Shown: positions 8,962 to 17,410 of the stretch, piece after piece
Position numbering within the stretch: the stretch's first letter is position 1
Layout of the letters: every line of letters begins with the position of its first letter
Assembly: GCF_965284335.1 (NCBI RefSeq)
Contig: NZ_OZ260076.1
DNA from: Tabrizicola_A sp965284335
Lineage (GTDB): Bacteria > Pseudomonadota > Alphaproteobacteria > Rhodobacterales > Rhodobacteraceae
DNA length: 64,000 nucleotides
Direction: 5' to 3' (one strand)
The notes under the pieces: generated by a model
Databases searched by the model: none
What the model was told of the DNA's origin: nothing
What the model saw: the letters and a program-made list of their open reading frames with translations, nothing else
Made by a program: the position numbers and the translations under genes

Positions 8962-9300
8962 TTAAAGCGCGTCATCGTCGGCATCACCCGTGCGCACGCG
9001 CAGGGCTTTGGCCACATCGAGAACGAAAATCTTGCCGTCGCCGATCTTGCCGGTCCGGGCGGTTTTGGTGATGGTGTCCACAACGGTTTCGGCCATGGCG
9101 TCGGTCACCACGATTTCCAGCCGCATTTTCGGGACAAAATTCACCGCATATTCAGCACCGCGATAAATCTCGGTATGACCAGATTGCGTGCCGAACCCTT
9201 TAATTTCCGTCACCATCATGCCCCGCACACCGATCGCAGTCAGCGCTTCGCGCACCTCGTCGAGCTTGTAAGGCTTGATGGCGGCAATGATCATCTTCAT
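8962..9300 (-). CDS. glnK: PII nitrogen regulatory protein GlnK
   Basis: A 112-residue PII signalling protein that senses 2-oxoglutarate and ATP/ADP and, in its unmodified form, blocks AmtB. The start is the ATG at 9300 (MKMIIAAIKPYKLDEVREAL). The frame stays open upstream but without PII similarity. The T-loop carries the uridylylation tyrosine at residue 51 (EIYRGAEYAVNFVP), and the C-terminal signature GKIGDGKIFVLDV is present. Cotranscribed with amtB. It could be named glnB by similarity, but linkage to amtB supports glnK. Confidence 0.96.
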   Translation of the reverse strand: MKMIIAAIKPYKLDEVREALTAIGVRGMMVTEIKGFGTQSGHTEIYRGAEYAVNFVPKMRLEIVVTDAMAETVVDTITKTARTGKIGDGKIFVLDVAKALRVRTGDADDDAL

Positions 9301-9559
9301 GTCGCACCCCTTTCCTTGGTTCTGGCCACTTGGCGGGCCGTATGAGGGAATGAGGCGGCCTTCGCAGGTGCAGCACAAGTTTCGGTCAAGGCTGGGCTGC
9401 GGCGATGTCAGGAATACCGCTGTTCTGCTGCATAAATTTGCGCCTTTGCCTCAAATTTAGGCAGACCTTATAGGCGAATCATTGCCCAGCTCCCTTCGCA
9501 AAGCGTGCAGAAGCCGTTAAGTTGGGTAGAACAAGACCAAGAAAAGCAGGTTGGGCAGC
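9301..9559. promoter_or_regulatory. Divergent glnK / penicillin-binding protein control region
   Basis: This 259-base gap separates the divergent glnK and PBP genes. Its AT-rich part (9430-9462) holds two AAATTT boxes 18 bases apart. The second sits inside a 15-base imperfect palindrome GCCTCAAATTTAGGC (9448-9462). I could not find a clear sigma-54 box (TGGCAC-N5-TTGCA). Nitrogen control by NtrC is expected for glnK-amtB by family knowledge, but the exact binding site is not established here. Confidence 0.4.
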
Positions 9560-11770
9560 ATGGCGGGAACAGGCAAAGGGCAACGGCCCTTGGTGGCAGA
9601 CAGGCGCTATGGCGCGCCAGCGCCCACGCGCCGTGCGGCCAGCACCCCGCCGCCGCGCAAGCCGCGCCGCGCCGCGGCACCGCGCCGACAGGGCGGGTTG
9701 ATCTCGCGCTTCTTTGGCTTTTTGTGGCGGCTGATCTTTGGCATCATCTGGCGCATCACTGCGGTCACCGCGCTGATCTTTGCCGGGATCGTCTATTATT
9801 TCTATGCCCAGCTTCCCCCCGTCACCGATCTTTTGGACGGGCGCGCGCGCGGGTCGGTCACCCTGCTGGACCGCAATGACACGGTCTTTGCTTGGCGCGG
9901 CGAGACCTTTGGCGGGCAGATCACCTCGGACAATGTGTCAAAACATCTGTTGAATGCCGTGGTCGCCACCGAGGACAAGCGCTTTTACCGCCATTTCGGC
10001 GTCTCCCCCCGCGGCATTGCCAGCGCGATCCGCATCAACCTGTCTGAAGGGCGCGGGCCTTTGTCGGGCAACGGCGGTTCGACCATCACCCAGCAGGTGG
10101 CGAAACTTTTGTGCCTTGGCGTGCCCTATGACCAGACCAAGTGGAAATCCGAAGCCGAATATGAGGAGGATTGCCGGTCGGGCGGGGTCTATCGCAAGCT
10201 GAAAGAACTTCCCTTCGCCGTGGCGATGGAGGTGAAATATTCCAAGGCCGATATCCTGACGATCTATTTCAACCGCGCCTATCTGGGGGCGGGCGCGCGC
10301 GGGTTTGAGGCCGCAGCCCAGCGCTATTTCGGCATTTCGGCCAATCAGGTGAACCCCGCGCAGGCCGCCATGCTGGCCGGGCTTTTGAAAGCACCCTCGC
10401 GCTTTGCGCCTACAAATAACCTAAAGCGCGCGCAGGATCGGGCCAATCTGATCGTCGGGCTGATGGAGGAGCAGGGCTATCTGACCAAGGCCGAGGCGGA
10501 TGAGGCCCGCGCCAACCCCGCGCAATTGTCTTCGGCCGCGCAAACGCGATCGGGTGGGTTCTTTGCCGATTGGGTGATGGAAACCGCACCGTCCTTTCTG
10601 ACCACTGAAACCATGGAAGATGTGGTGATCCGCACCACCCTGGACACTCAGATGCAAAGCCGGGCCGAGGAGGCGCTGGCTTGGGTCTTTGACAATAAGG
10701 TGAAGGAAGGCTCCAAGGCGCAGGCCGCGATCGTGGTGATGGGGGCCGACGGGGCAGTGCGCGCCATGGTGGGCGGGCGCAAGATTGAAGCGGCGGGCAG
10801 CTTTAACCGCGCCACACAGGCACTGCGGCAGACCGGATCTTCGTTCAAGCCCTTTGTCTTTGCCGCCGCAATGGATCAGGGCTGGAGCCCGATGGATTTC
10901 GTCGAAGACACGCCTTTGACCATCAATATTCCCGGATCCGGCCCTTGGACTCCCCGGAATTACGACAATGAGTTCAAAGGGCTGATCACGCTGTCCCAAG
11001 CCTTGGCCGAAAGCCGCAATATTCCGGCGGTTCGGGTGTCCGAGGCGGTGGGGCGCGAGAATGTCCGCCAGATTGCCGCCGATTTCGGTATTGAAAGCGA
11101 TCTGGCTGCTGGCCCGGCGCTGGCGCTCGGGGCCAGTGAATCGACCCTGATCGAGATGACGGGGGCTTATGCGGGCATCCTGAACGGCGGCTCCTCGGTG
11201 GCACCTTATGGCATTCGCATTCTGGAAGTGCCGGGCAATGAAGAGCTGAACATGTTCACCGAAACCGGGATTGGTGAGCGGGTGATCCGCCAAGAGGCGG
11301 CAGAGCTTTTGGTCTATATGATGGCCCAAGTCGTCACCGAAGGCACCGGCACCCGTGCGCGGCTGGACGGACGACCCGCAGCAGGCAAAACCGGCACCAC
11401 ATCTGCGGGGCGCGATGCGTGGTTCATCGGCTTTACCGCCGATTATGTCGCGGGTGTCTGGATGGGGTATGATGACAACACGCCCCTAGAGGGGGTGACA
11501 GGCGGCGGCCTGCCTGCCGAAATCTGGCGCGAGGTCATGCTGCGGGTGCATGAGGACCTGCCCGTCACCGAACTGCCGATGATCGTGCCAGCCCCACGGC
11601 TGCGCCCCGATCAGACCGCCCCCAATCCGGCGGCTCCGGGCGGGTTTGAACAAAGTCTGGATGATGCCTTGGGTGGGGCATTCGGCGGGGCTTTGGGCGG
11701 GAACCAACAGGTGCCCCGCGAAAACCCGGTTGAAAGCATCCTGCGCGATATCTTCATCGAAACGCGCTAA
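9560..11770 (+). CDS. Class A penicillin-binding protein (PBP1A family)
   Basis: A bifunctional peptidoglycan synthase of 736 residues anchored in the inner membrane. An N-terminal basic, proline-rich cytoplasmic tail (1-48) is followed by one membrane helix (about 60-84). The GT51 glycosyltransferase domain holds the catalytic Glu138 in ATEDKRFYRHFGV and GNGGSTITQQVAK. The transpeptidase domain has SxxK at Ser427 (TGSSFKPF), SRN and KTGTT at Lys610. The in-frame TTG at 9551 touches the AGCAGG site, so the ATG at 9560 is preferred. The last 60 residues are Gly/Pro/Asn-rich linker. The gene ends by overlapping the convergent transporter stop by four bases. Confidence 0.95.
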   Translation: MAGTGKGQRPLVADRRYGAPAPTRRAASTPPPRKPRRAAAPRRQGGLISRFFGFLWRLIFGIIWRITAVTALIFAGIVYYFYAQLPPVTDLLDGRARGSVTLLDRNDTVFAWRGETFGGQITSDNVSKHLLNAVVATEDKRFYRHFGVSPRGIASAIRINLSEGRGPLSGNGGSTITQQVAKLLCLGVPYDQTKWKSEAEYEEDCRSGGVYRKLKELPFAVAMEVKYSKADILTIYFNRAYLGAGARGFEAAAQRYFGISANQVNPAQAAMLAGLLKAPSRFAPTNNLKRAQDRANLIVGLMEEQGYLTKAEADEARANPAQLSSAAQTRSGGFFADWVMETAPSFLTTETMEDVVIRTTLDTQMQSRAEEALAWVFDNKVKEGSKAQAAIVVMGADGAVRAMVGGRKIEAAGSFNRATQALRQTGSSFKPFVFAAAMDQGWSPMDFVEDTPLTINIPGSGPWTPRNYDNEFKGLITLSQALAESRNIPAVRVSEAVGRENVRQIAADFGIESDLAAGPALALGASESTLIEMTGAYAGILNGGSSVAPYGIRILEVPGNEELNMFTETGIGERVIRQEAAELLVYMMAQVVTEGTGTRARLDGRPAAGKTGTTSAGRDAWFIGFTADYVAGVWMGYDDNTPLEGVTGGGLPAEIWREVMLRVHEDLPVTELPMIVPAPRLRPDQTAPNPAAPGGFEQSLDDALGGAFGGALGGNQQVPRENPVESILRDIFIETR

Positions 11771-12645
11771 GCGGGCGCGCTGCGCAGCTTGGCCAGTTGC
11801 ACCGCCAAGATCCCCGCCGCCGCAATGGCGACGCCGATCATGTCCAGTGCCGTGATGGTTTCGCCCAGCAGCAGCGCCGCGATCAGCACGCCGAAAAACG
11901 GGTTCAAAAAGTGAAAGGCCGAGGCTTTGACCGCCCCGATCCGGCCGATCAGGTGAAACCAGATCAGCGTTGCGGCCAGACCCGGCACAAGGATCTGATA
12001 GGTAAAGGTCAGCGCCAGCCGCAGCGTGGGGGTAAAGACCAAAGGCTCGATCATCGCGGCCACCACCACCAGCGCGGCCGATCCAACCAGCATCTGCAAC
12101 CCCACCACCATCAGCAGATTGCCCCCCGCACTGGCCCCGCGCACCGAGAGCGTGGCCACCGCCAAGGCCGTTGCGCCAACCACACACAAGACCACCGATG
12201 TCAGATCCGCCCCGCCTTGCAACCGGCTGCCCATGATCAAAGCCACGCCCGCAAAGCCCGCCACAAGCCCGGCAATGCCCAAGGCCGCCACGCGTTCACC
12301 GCGAAAGACCCAGCCCAGCCCCGCCACGATCAGCGGCATGGACGAGGCGATGATCGAGGCCAAGGACGCCTCGATCTTTTGCATCGCCACGAAAAACAGC
12401 CCCAAATAAACCGCGTTTTGGCACAGGCCCAGAATAACCACCGCCCGGCCTTGGGCGCGCGGCAACTGCCAGCTTTGCCCCATGGCCCGCGCAATCCCCA
12501 CCGCCAGCGCCCCCGAAATGGCAAAGCGTATGGCCAAGGCCCACAAGGGCGGTGCATCCAAAAGGATGATCCGCGCCGTGGCAAAGGCCGACGACCACAT
12601 CAAGGCAAAGGCAAGGCCCAGCGCTATGGCTTTAAAATCCATCAT
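11767..12645 (-). CDS. DMT family transporter (EamA domains)
   Basis: A 292-residue inner-membrane protein with two EamA repeats and about ten transmembrane helices, beginning MMDFKAIALGLAFALMWSSA. The EamA hallmark FRGERVAALGIAG occurs at the end of the first repeat and LGETITALDMIGVAI near the C terminus. It lies downstream of the HU gene, with a terminator between, so it is likely expressed separately. The substrate is unknown. Its stop codon overlaps that of the convergent PBP gene (CTAA). Confidence 0.85.
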   Translation of the reverse strand: MMDFKAIALGLAFALMWSSAFATARIILLDAPPLWALAIRFAISGALAVGIARAMGQSWQLPRAQGRAVVILGLCQNAVYLGLFFVAMQKIEASLASIIASSMPLIVAGLGWVFRGERVAALGIAGLVAGFAGVALIMGSRLQGGADLTSVVLCVVGATALAVATLSVRGASAGGNLLMVVGLQMLVGSAALVVVAAMIEPLVFTPTLRLALTFTYQILVPGLAATLIWFHLIGRIGAVKASAFHFLNPFFGVLIAALLLGETITALDMIGVAIAAAGILAVQLAKLRSAPA

Positions 12646-12654
12646 CCCTCCAGC

Positions 12655-12684
12655 GAAAAGGGCCGCCCGATGGGCGACCCTTTA
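12655..12684 (-). terminator. Terminator downstream of the HU gene
   Basis: Read on the minus strand: AAAGGGTCGCCC, loop ATC, GGGCGGCCCTTTT. A nine-pair stem with one G-T pair is followed by TTTT. It sits 25 bases past the HU stop codon. Confidence 0.75.
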
Positions 12685-12708
12685 AACAGTCTGCGGCTGT
12701 CAGCGCGA

Positions 12709-12996
12709 TCAGGCGTTGACGCTGTCCTTGAGCGCCTTGGCGATCGAGAACTTAACCTGCTTGTCAGCCGGCTTTTTGACCATTTCATTGGTGGCGGGGT
12801 TGCGCACCATACGCTCGCCACGCTCACGGCAGACGACCTTGCCCAGACCCGGCAGCGTCACGGCACCACCAGCGGCAACTTCCTTGGCAACAACCTCGGC
12901 AATCGCATCCAGAGCGGCGGTGGCGGTTTTCTTATCAGCACCCATAGCTTCGGCAAGAGCTGCGACAAGCTGGGTCTTGGTCATCGGTTTGGTCAT
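12709..12996 (-). CDS. HU family DNA-binding protein
   Basis: A histone-like nucleoid protein of 95 residues that bends and compacts DNA as a dimer. The ATG at 12996 (MTKPMTKTQLVAALAEAMG) is preceded on the minus strand by AAGGAAAAG at good spacing. The frame is open to 13038 but without family similarity. The flexible arm has the family features RNPATNEMVKKPADKQVKF, slightly altered from the usual RNPxTG. It is monocistronic, with a clear terminator after it. HU and IHF subunits share this fold; the arm and length favour HU. Confidence 0.93.
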   Translation of the reverse strand: MTKPMTKTQLVAALAEAMGADKKTATAALDAIAEVVAKEVAAGGAVTLPGLGKVVCRERGERMVRNPATNEMVKKPADKQVKFSIAKALKDSVNA

Positions 12997-13100
12997 CTGT
13001 CTTTTCCTTATTGTTGACTGGCCCTTTGGGCGCGGCAAATTTTACCTCGCGGTGATGGAATGACTTCCCATGTTTCAAACCCGCAATGCAAGGTGTTTTT

Positions 13101-13137
13101 TCCTTGTTTCGCGCCAAAAAGACCATTTCTTTTTGGT
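13101..13137 (-). terminator. Hairpin downstream of the AMP nucleosidase gene
   Basis: CCAAAAAG (13114-13121) and CTTTTTGG (13129-13136) form a perfect eight-pair stem immediately after the amn stop codon. An alternative fold, AGACC with GGTCT followed by TTTTT on the minus strand, resembles an intrinsic terminator. The whole 13039-13137 gap is AT-rich and also contains the HU promoter region. Confidence 0.45.
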
Positions 13138-14616
13138 CTATAGGAAGGCGGTTTCCTCAAAACTGCGCAACTTGCGACTGTGAATTCGCGACAAGGGCAT
13201 GTCGCGCAAACGCTCCATCGCGCGGATGCCGATTTGCAAATGCCGCGAGACCTGGCTGCGGTAAAAATCGCTGGCCATGCCGGGCAATTTCAACTCGCCA
13301 TGCAAGGGCTTGTCGCTGACACACAAAAGCGTGCCATAGGGCACCCGGAACCGAAAGCCATTGGCGGCAATCGTGGCGCTTTCCATATCCAGCGCAATCG
13401 CGCGGCTTTGGGACAGACGCCGCACCGGGCCGGATTGGTCGCGCAGCTCCCAATTGCGGTTGTCGATCGTGGCAACCGTGCCGGTGCGCATGATGCGTTT
13501 CAGATCATAGCCCTTCAGCTGCGTCACCTCGGCCACCGCCTCCTCCAGCGCGATCTGGATCTCGGCCAAGGCCGGGATCGGCACCCAGACCGGCAGATCG
13601 TCATCCAGCACATGATCCTCGCGAAGATAGGCATGGGCCAGACAGAAATCGCCCATCCGCTGGCTGTTGCGCAGCCCCGCACAATGGCCGACCATCAACC
13701 ACGCATGCGGGCGCAACACCGCGATATGGTCGGTCGCGGTTTTGGCGTTTGACGGACCAACACCGATATTGACCAGCGTGATCCCCTGCCCATCGGCGCG
13801 CTTCAGGTGATAGGTGGGCATTTGCGGCATCTTGGCGGGCAATGAGATTGCCCCATCGGGACTGGTAATCTCTTGGTTCCCAGTGGCGACAAAGCTGGTG
13901 TAGCCCAAGGCCGGATCGGCCAGCGCGGCGCGGGCATAGGCCTCAAACTCATCGACATAGAACTGATAGTTGGTGAAAAGCACATGGTTTTGGAAATGCG
14001 CGGCATCCGTGGCGGTGTAATGCGCCAGCCGCGCCAGCGAATAATCCACCCGCTGGGCGGTAAAGGGGGCCAGCGGCATAGAGCCGTCGTCATTCACCGT
14101 GCGTGTGCCATTGACGATATCATCATTGGTCGTCGCCAGATCCGGCACATCGAACACATCACGCAGCGAAAACTCCAGCACCCCCTCTTGCGGCACCGAC
14201 ACCGCCGGATTGCCCGCCACGGCAAAATGCACCGGGATCGGGGTTTGCGAGGGGCCGATCTGCACCGTCACCTGATGGTTTTGCATCAAGAGGCTGATCT
14301 GCTGGATCAGATAGGCGCGGAAGAGATCGGGCCGGGTGATCGTGGTGGCATAGGTGCCGGGGCCGGAGACATGGCCAAAGGACAACCGGCTGTCCACCTC
14401 GGCATGGCTGGTCACCGTCAGCCGGATTTCGGGGTAATAGGCGCGGATGCGGTGGGCGGGTTTCGCCCCTGTCACAGCCTGACCGAAGTGATGGGCCAAA
14501 AAGGCCGTGGATTGGTCATAAAGCAGTTCCAGACGGGCCACGGCGGCGGCGGCATCGTCAAAGCTTTGCGGCGCGGGGTGGTCCGGGGTTAGAACCGGGG
14601 GGGACTCATCTTGCAT
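13138..14616 (-). CDS. amn: AMP nucleosidase
   Basis: Amn hydrolyses AMP to adenine and ribose 5-phosphate in the cytoplasm and helps regulate adenylate pools. From 14616 the protein has 492 residues, close to the family norm. The N-terminal domain contains RIRAYYPEIRLTVTSH and SFGHVSGPGTYATTITRPDLFR. The nucleoside-phosphorylase-like C-terminal half holds NIGVGPSNAKTATDH, MVGHCAGLRNSQ and ALDMESATIAANGFR. I prefer the ATG at 14616 because GGAAG precedes it by eight bases on the minus strand. An in-frame ATG at 14643 would add nine residues. It is probably a single-gene unit. Confidence 0.95.
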   Translation of the reverse strand: MQDESPPVLTPDHPAPQSFDDAAAAVARLELLYDQSTAFLAHHFGQAVTGAKPAHRIRAYYPEIRLTVTSHAEVDSRLSFGHVSGPGTYATTITRPDLFRAYLIQQISLLMQNHQVTVQIGPSQTPIPVHFAVAGNPAVSVPQEGVLEFSLRDVFDVPDLATTNDDIVNGTRTVNDDGSMPLAPFTAQRVDYSLARLAHYTATDAAHFQNHVLFTNYQFYVDEFEAYARAALADPALGYTSFVATGNQEITSPDGAISLPAKMPQMPTYHLKRADGQGITLVNIGVGPSNAKTATDHIAVLRPHAWLMVGHCAGLRNSQRMGDFCLAHAYLREDHVLDDDLPVWVPIPALAEIQIALEEAVAEVTQLKGYDLKRIMRTGTVATIDNRNWELRDQSGPVRRLSQSRAIALDMESATIAANGFRFRVPYGTLLCVSDKPLHGELKLPGMASDFYRSQVSRHLQIGIRAMERLRDMPLSRIHSRKLRSFEETAFL

Positions 14617-14680
14617 GTCACAATCTTCCGTTTGATCGCGCATCTAAACCGAAAGCTGTGCATCGCTGCAAGTGACGTCT

Positions 14681-14691
14681 TGATGACATCA
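14681..14691. promoter_or_regulatory. Perfect short palindrome upstream of amn
   Basis: TGATG-A-CATCA is an 11-base perfect dyad 65 bases upstream of the amn start, overlapping the last bases of the methyltransferase gene. It could be a regulator half-site pair in the amn promoter. No -10 or -35 box was clear, so this is tentative. Confidence 0.25.
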
Positions 14692-15327
14692 CGTCGCGCG
14701 GAACAAAACCACCTGCGCCCGGTCGGCGGCGTGATCGGGATCAATGGCCTGCGCCGCCGCGCCATAGACCTCAACCTCAATCAGTTGCAGCGCGGTGATC
14801 TGGCCCATGGCCTCTAGCGCGGCGACCGCCCGGTCAAAGCCCTGCGCCGCCCAGACCCGCAGATTGACCGACAGCGCAAATTGCGCGCCGGGCAGCGCCA
14901 GTGCCAAAAGATGCGGAAAAGCCTCGGGGCCAACATGGCCTGCGGTAAAGGTGCCAGAGCTGACAATGCCGCCATATTGGCGCGGCAGCGCAATGGGTTG
15001 GGTTATGTCGGCCTGCGCCAACTGGCGGTAAATCCCCTTTTCCGCCGCCCGCCCCAGCATTTCGGCGGAAAAATCCACCGCATCCAGTGGCCCCGCATGC
15101 CCCATCTCGCGCAGGCGTTCGGCCAAAAGCCCGGTGCCTGCCCCCACATCGAGAACCGGGCTGCCACCCCCTGCCGCCAGAAAAGCCGCCGCCACATGGG
15201 CGGGCAAAAGATACTGCATCCCTTCGGCAAAGCCGCTGTCGTAGCTCTCGGCCCAAGCCCGGTAATGGGCAAGGCAAGCCTCGGGGCTGGTCAGGGTCAA
15301 TGCGCCGGAAAGGTCTGGGTCTGTCAT
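14689..15327 (-). CDS. Class I SAM-dependent methyltransferase
   Basis: A 212-residue Rossmann-fold methyltransferase. Motif I is PVLDVGAGTGLLAERLREMG (about residues 57-76), followed by DAVDFSAEMLGRA and an acidic motif near QADITQPIALP. The start is the ATG at 15327 (MTDPDLSGALTLTSPEACLA). The frame continues open upstream without family resemblance and across the divergent SDR gene. The substrate is not predictable. It is the only gene between amn and the divergent epimerase-like gene, so it may be a single-gene unit or lead into amn. Confidence 0.85.
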   Translation of the reverse strand: MTDPDLSGALTLTSPEACLAHYRAWAESYDSGFAEGMQYLLPAHVAAAFLAAGGGSPVLDVGAGTGLLAERLREMGHAGPLDAVDFSAEMLGRAAEKGIYRQLAQADITQPIALPRQYGGIVSSGTFTAGHVGPEAFPHLLALALPGAQFALSVNLRVWAAQGFDRAVAALEAMGQITALQLIEVEVYGAAAQAIDPDHAADRAQVVLFRAT

Positions 15328-15414
15328 GGCGCGATGCTGGCCGATCAGGCCCCTTAGATCAAGCCCACCAGATGCACCCTTGCCGCCACCCCGCGCTGTC
15401 GCGATAGTGCGGGC

Positions 15415-16251
15415 ATGAACACGCTTTTGTCCCTTGGCCATGGCTATTCCGCCACCGCCCTTGCCGCCCGGCTGATCCCGATGGGCTGGCAGGTGATCGG
15501 CACCTGCCGCAACCCTGACCGCGCGGGAGCCTTGCGCGCCACGGGGGTTGAACCCCTCCTCTGGCCCGCCGATCTGGCCCCGGCCCTCGCCCGCGCCACC
15601 CATATCCTCGCCTCCGCCGCGCCCGATGCTGGGGGCGATCCGTTTTTGCAGGCTGCAGGCGATGCCCTGCGCGCCGCGCATCCAGCTTGGGTCGGCTATC
15701 TGTCGACCACCGCCGTTTATGGCGACCATCAGGGCGGCTGGGTGGATGAGGCGACACCGCTGAACCCCGGCTCCACCCGCGCCCATCAGCGGGTGTTGGC
15801 CGAAGCGCAATGGCTGGAGACCGGCCTGCCCGTCCACATCTTCCGGCTGGCGGGCATCTACGGCCCCGGTCGCGGCCCCTTCGAAAAGGTCCGCGACGGC
15901 TCTGCGCGACGGATCATCAAACCCGGTCAGGTGTTTTCCCGCATCCATGTGGCCGATATTGCCAATGTGCTCCTGGCCTCCATCACCCGGCCCAACCCCG
16001 GCGCGATCTATAATGTCTGCGACAATGACCCCGCCCCGCCCGAAGATGTGCTGTCCTATGCCGCACATCTTCTGGGCCTGCCCGAGCCGCCCGCCATTCC
16101 CTATGATCAGGCCGAGATGACGCCGATGGCCCGCAGTTTCTATGCCGAATCCAAACGGGTGCGGAATGACCGCATCAAAACCGAACTGGGGGTGGCGCTC
16201 AGCTATCCCGACTATCGCGCGGGGCTGGAAGGATTGCTTGCCGCGCCCTAG
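15415..16251 (+). CDS. NAD(P)-dependent epimerase/SDR-like protein
   Basis: A 278-residue extended SDR-type Rossmann protein. The nucleotide-binding loop is LGHGYSATALAARL near the N terminus. Later come YLSTTAVYGDHQGGWVDE, FRLAGIYGPGRGP and FSRIHVADIANVLLA, all typical of atypical epimerases such as YeeZ. The usual YxxxK triad is not clear: after AVYGD the expected lysine is absent, and RAHQRVLAEAQW follows instead. This fits catalytically divergent members. The function is not known. It is followed 54 bases later by the cupin gene, and the two may be cotranscribed. Confidence 0.8.
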   Translation: MNTLLSLGHGYSATALAARLIPMGWQVIGTCRNPDRAGALRATGVEPLLWPADLAPALARATHILASAAPDAGGDPFLQAAGDALRAAHPAWVGYLSTTAVYGDHQGGWVDEATPLNPGSTRAHQRVLAEAQWLETGLPVHIFRLAGIYGPGRGPFEKVRDGSARRIIKPGQVFSRIHVADIANVLLASITRPNPGAIYNVCDNDPAPPEDVLSYAAHLLGLPEPPAIPYDQAEMTPMARSFYAESKRVRNDRIKTELGVALSYPDYRAGLEGLLAAP

Positions 16252-16305
16252 TTTCGCGCAACTGCCGGACCCACCCCAAGACCCGATTGCCAAGGACCAG
16301 ACCCG

Positions 16306-17403
16306 ATGACCCAAGATATCCTCGCCGAAGTGCTGTTGCCGACGCAGGAACTGCGCAACGACCTGCCGTTCTACACCAAGACCCTTGGCATGCGGCTGGA
16401 GAACATCTTTCCCGCCGACAACCCTTCGGTGGCCACGCTGTCGGGCCATGGGCTGCGGGTGCGGATCGACCGGGGCGCGCAGGTCTCACCGGGGCGCTTG
16501 CGCATCCTGACCGATGATCCAGCGAATTTCGCAGGCGGCCAGACCCATCTGACCGCGCCAAACGGCACCGAGATCGAGGTGGTTCCCCTGACCCCGCGCC
16601 TGGCGCAGCCCGAAACCCTGCACGAATACGGCGTGCGGCGGCTGAAGGATTCCGCGCCTTGGGTGATTGGCAGGGCGGGGATGCATTACCGCGATCTGAT
16701 CCCCTCGCGCCTTGGTGGGTCGATCATCGCCAGCCACATCCGCATTCCCGACGGCGGCCCGGTGCCGGATATGGTGCATTACCACACCGTCGGGTTCCAG
16801 CTGATCTATTGCTACAAAGGTTGGGTGGATGTTCTTTATGAAGATCAGGGCACCGAGATGATGCGGCTTTCGGCGGGCGATTGCGTGATCCAGCCGCCGG
16901 AAATTCGCCACCGGGTCTGCCATGCCTCGCCCAATATCGAGGTGATCGAAATCGGGGTGCCTGCCGAACATATCACCACGATTGACCACAACATGACCCT
17001 GCCGAATGGCCAAGGCGACCCCGCGCGCGAATGGCAGGGGCAGCGCTTTGTTCACCATGTGAAAGACCGCGCGACTTGGCAGCCCTTCCGGATTCCCGGC
17101 TTTATCGCCCGCGATACCGGCATTGCGGCGGGCACCAAGGGCGTGGCGAATATTCAGGTGGCAAAGTTCGACGGCGGCACGCCGCCCGCCACGGTGCATA
17201 ACACCGACATCCATTTCACCTTTGTGCTAGAAGGCACGATGACCCTGCGCGCCAAGGGCCAGCCCGACAAGGATCTGTCGGCAGGCGATGCCTTTGTGAT
17301 CCCGCCGGGCATGGCGGCGCAATATGCCGATTGCTCGGCCGATCTGGAGCTTCTCGAGGCCACGCTTCCCGCCGGGTTCACCACCACGGTGACAACGCTG
17401 TAA
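16306..17403 (+). CDS. VOC-cupin-cupin fusion protein
   Basis: A 365-residue cytoplasmic protein that appears to join three beta-fold domains. Residues 5-100 look like a vicinal-oxygen-chelate (glyoxalase-type) domain: LPFYTKTLGMRLENIFP. Residues 130-215 form a first cupin (VHYHTVGFQLIYCYKGWVDVLYED, then AGDCVIQPPEIRHRV). Residues 275-360 form a second cupin (TVHNTDIHFTFVLEGTMTLRA, AGDAFVIPPGMAAQY). Histidines suited to metal binding are present in both cupins. This resembles dioxygenase-like or sensor proteins, but no reaction can be named. Confidence 0.75.
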   Translation: MTQDILAEVLLPTQELRNDLPFYTKTLGMRLENIFPADNPSVATLSGHGLRVRIDRGAQVSPGRLRILTDDPANFAGGQTHLTAPNGTEIEVVPLTPRLAQPETLHEYGVRRLKDSAPWVIGRAGMHYRDLIPSRLGGSIIASHIRIPDGGPVPDMVHYHTVGFQLIYCYKGWVDVLYEDQGTEMMRLSAGDCVIQPPEIRHRVCHASPNIEVIEIGVPAEHITTIDHNMTLPNGQGDPAREWQGQRFVHHVKDRATWQPFRIPGFIARDTGIAAGTKGVANIQVAKFDGGTPPATVHNTDIHFTFVLEGTMTLRAKGQPDKDLSAGDAFVIPPGMAAQYADCSADLELLEATLPAGFTTTVTTL

Positions 17404-17410
17404 GCGCGCC

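Noticed and set aside
7606..9345. 579-codon plus-strand frame opposite amtB and glnK
   Set aside because: His/Arg/Asp-rich sequence typical of an antisense shadow in GC-rich DNA; the amtB and glnK products on the minus strand are unambiguous.
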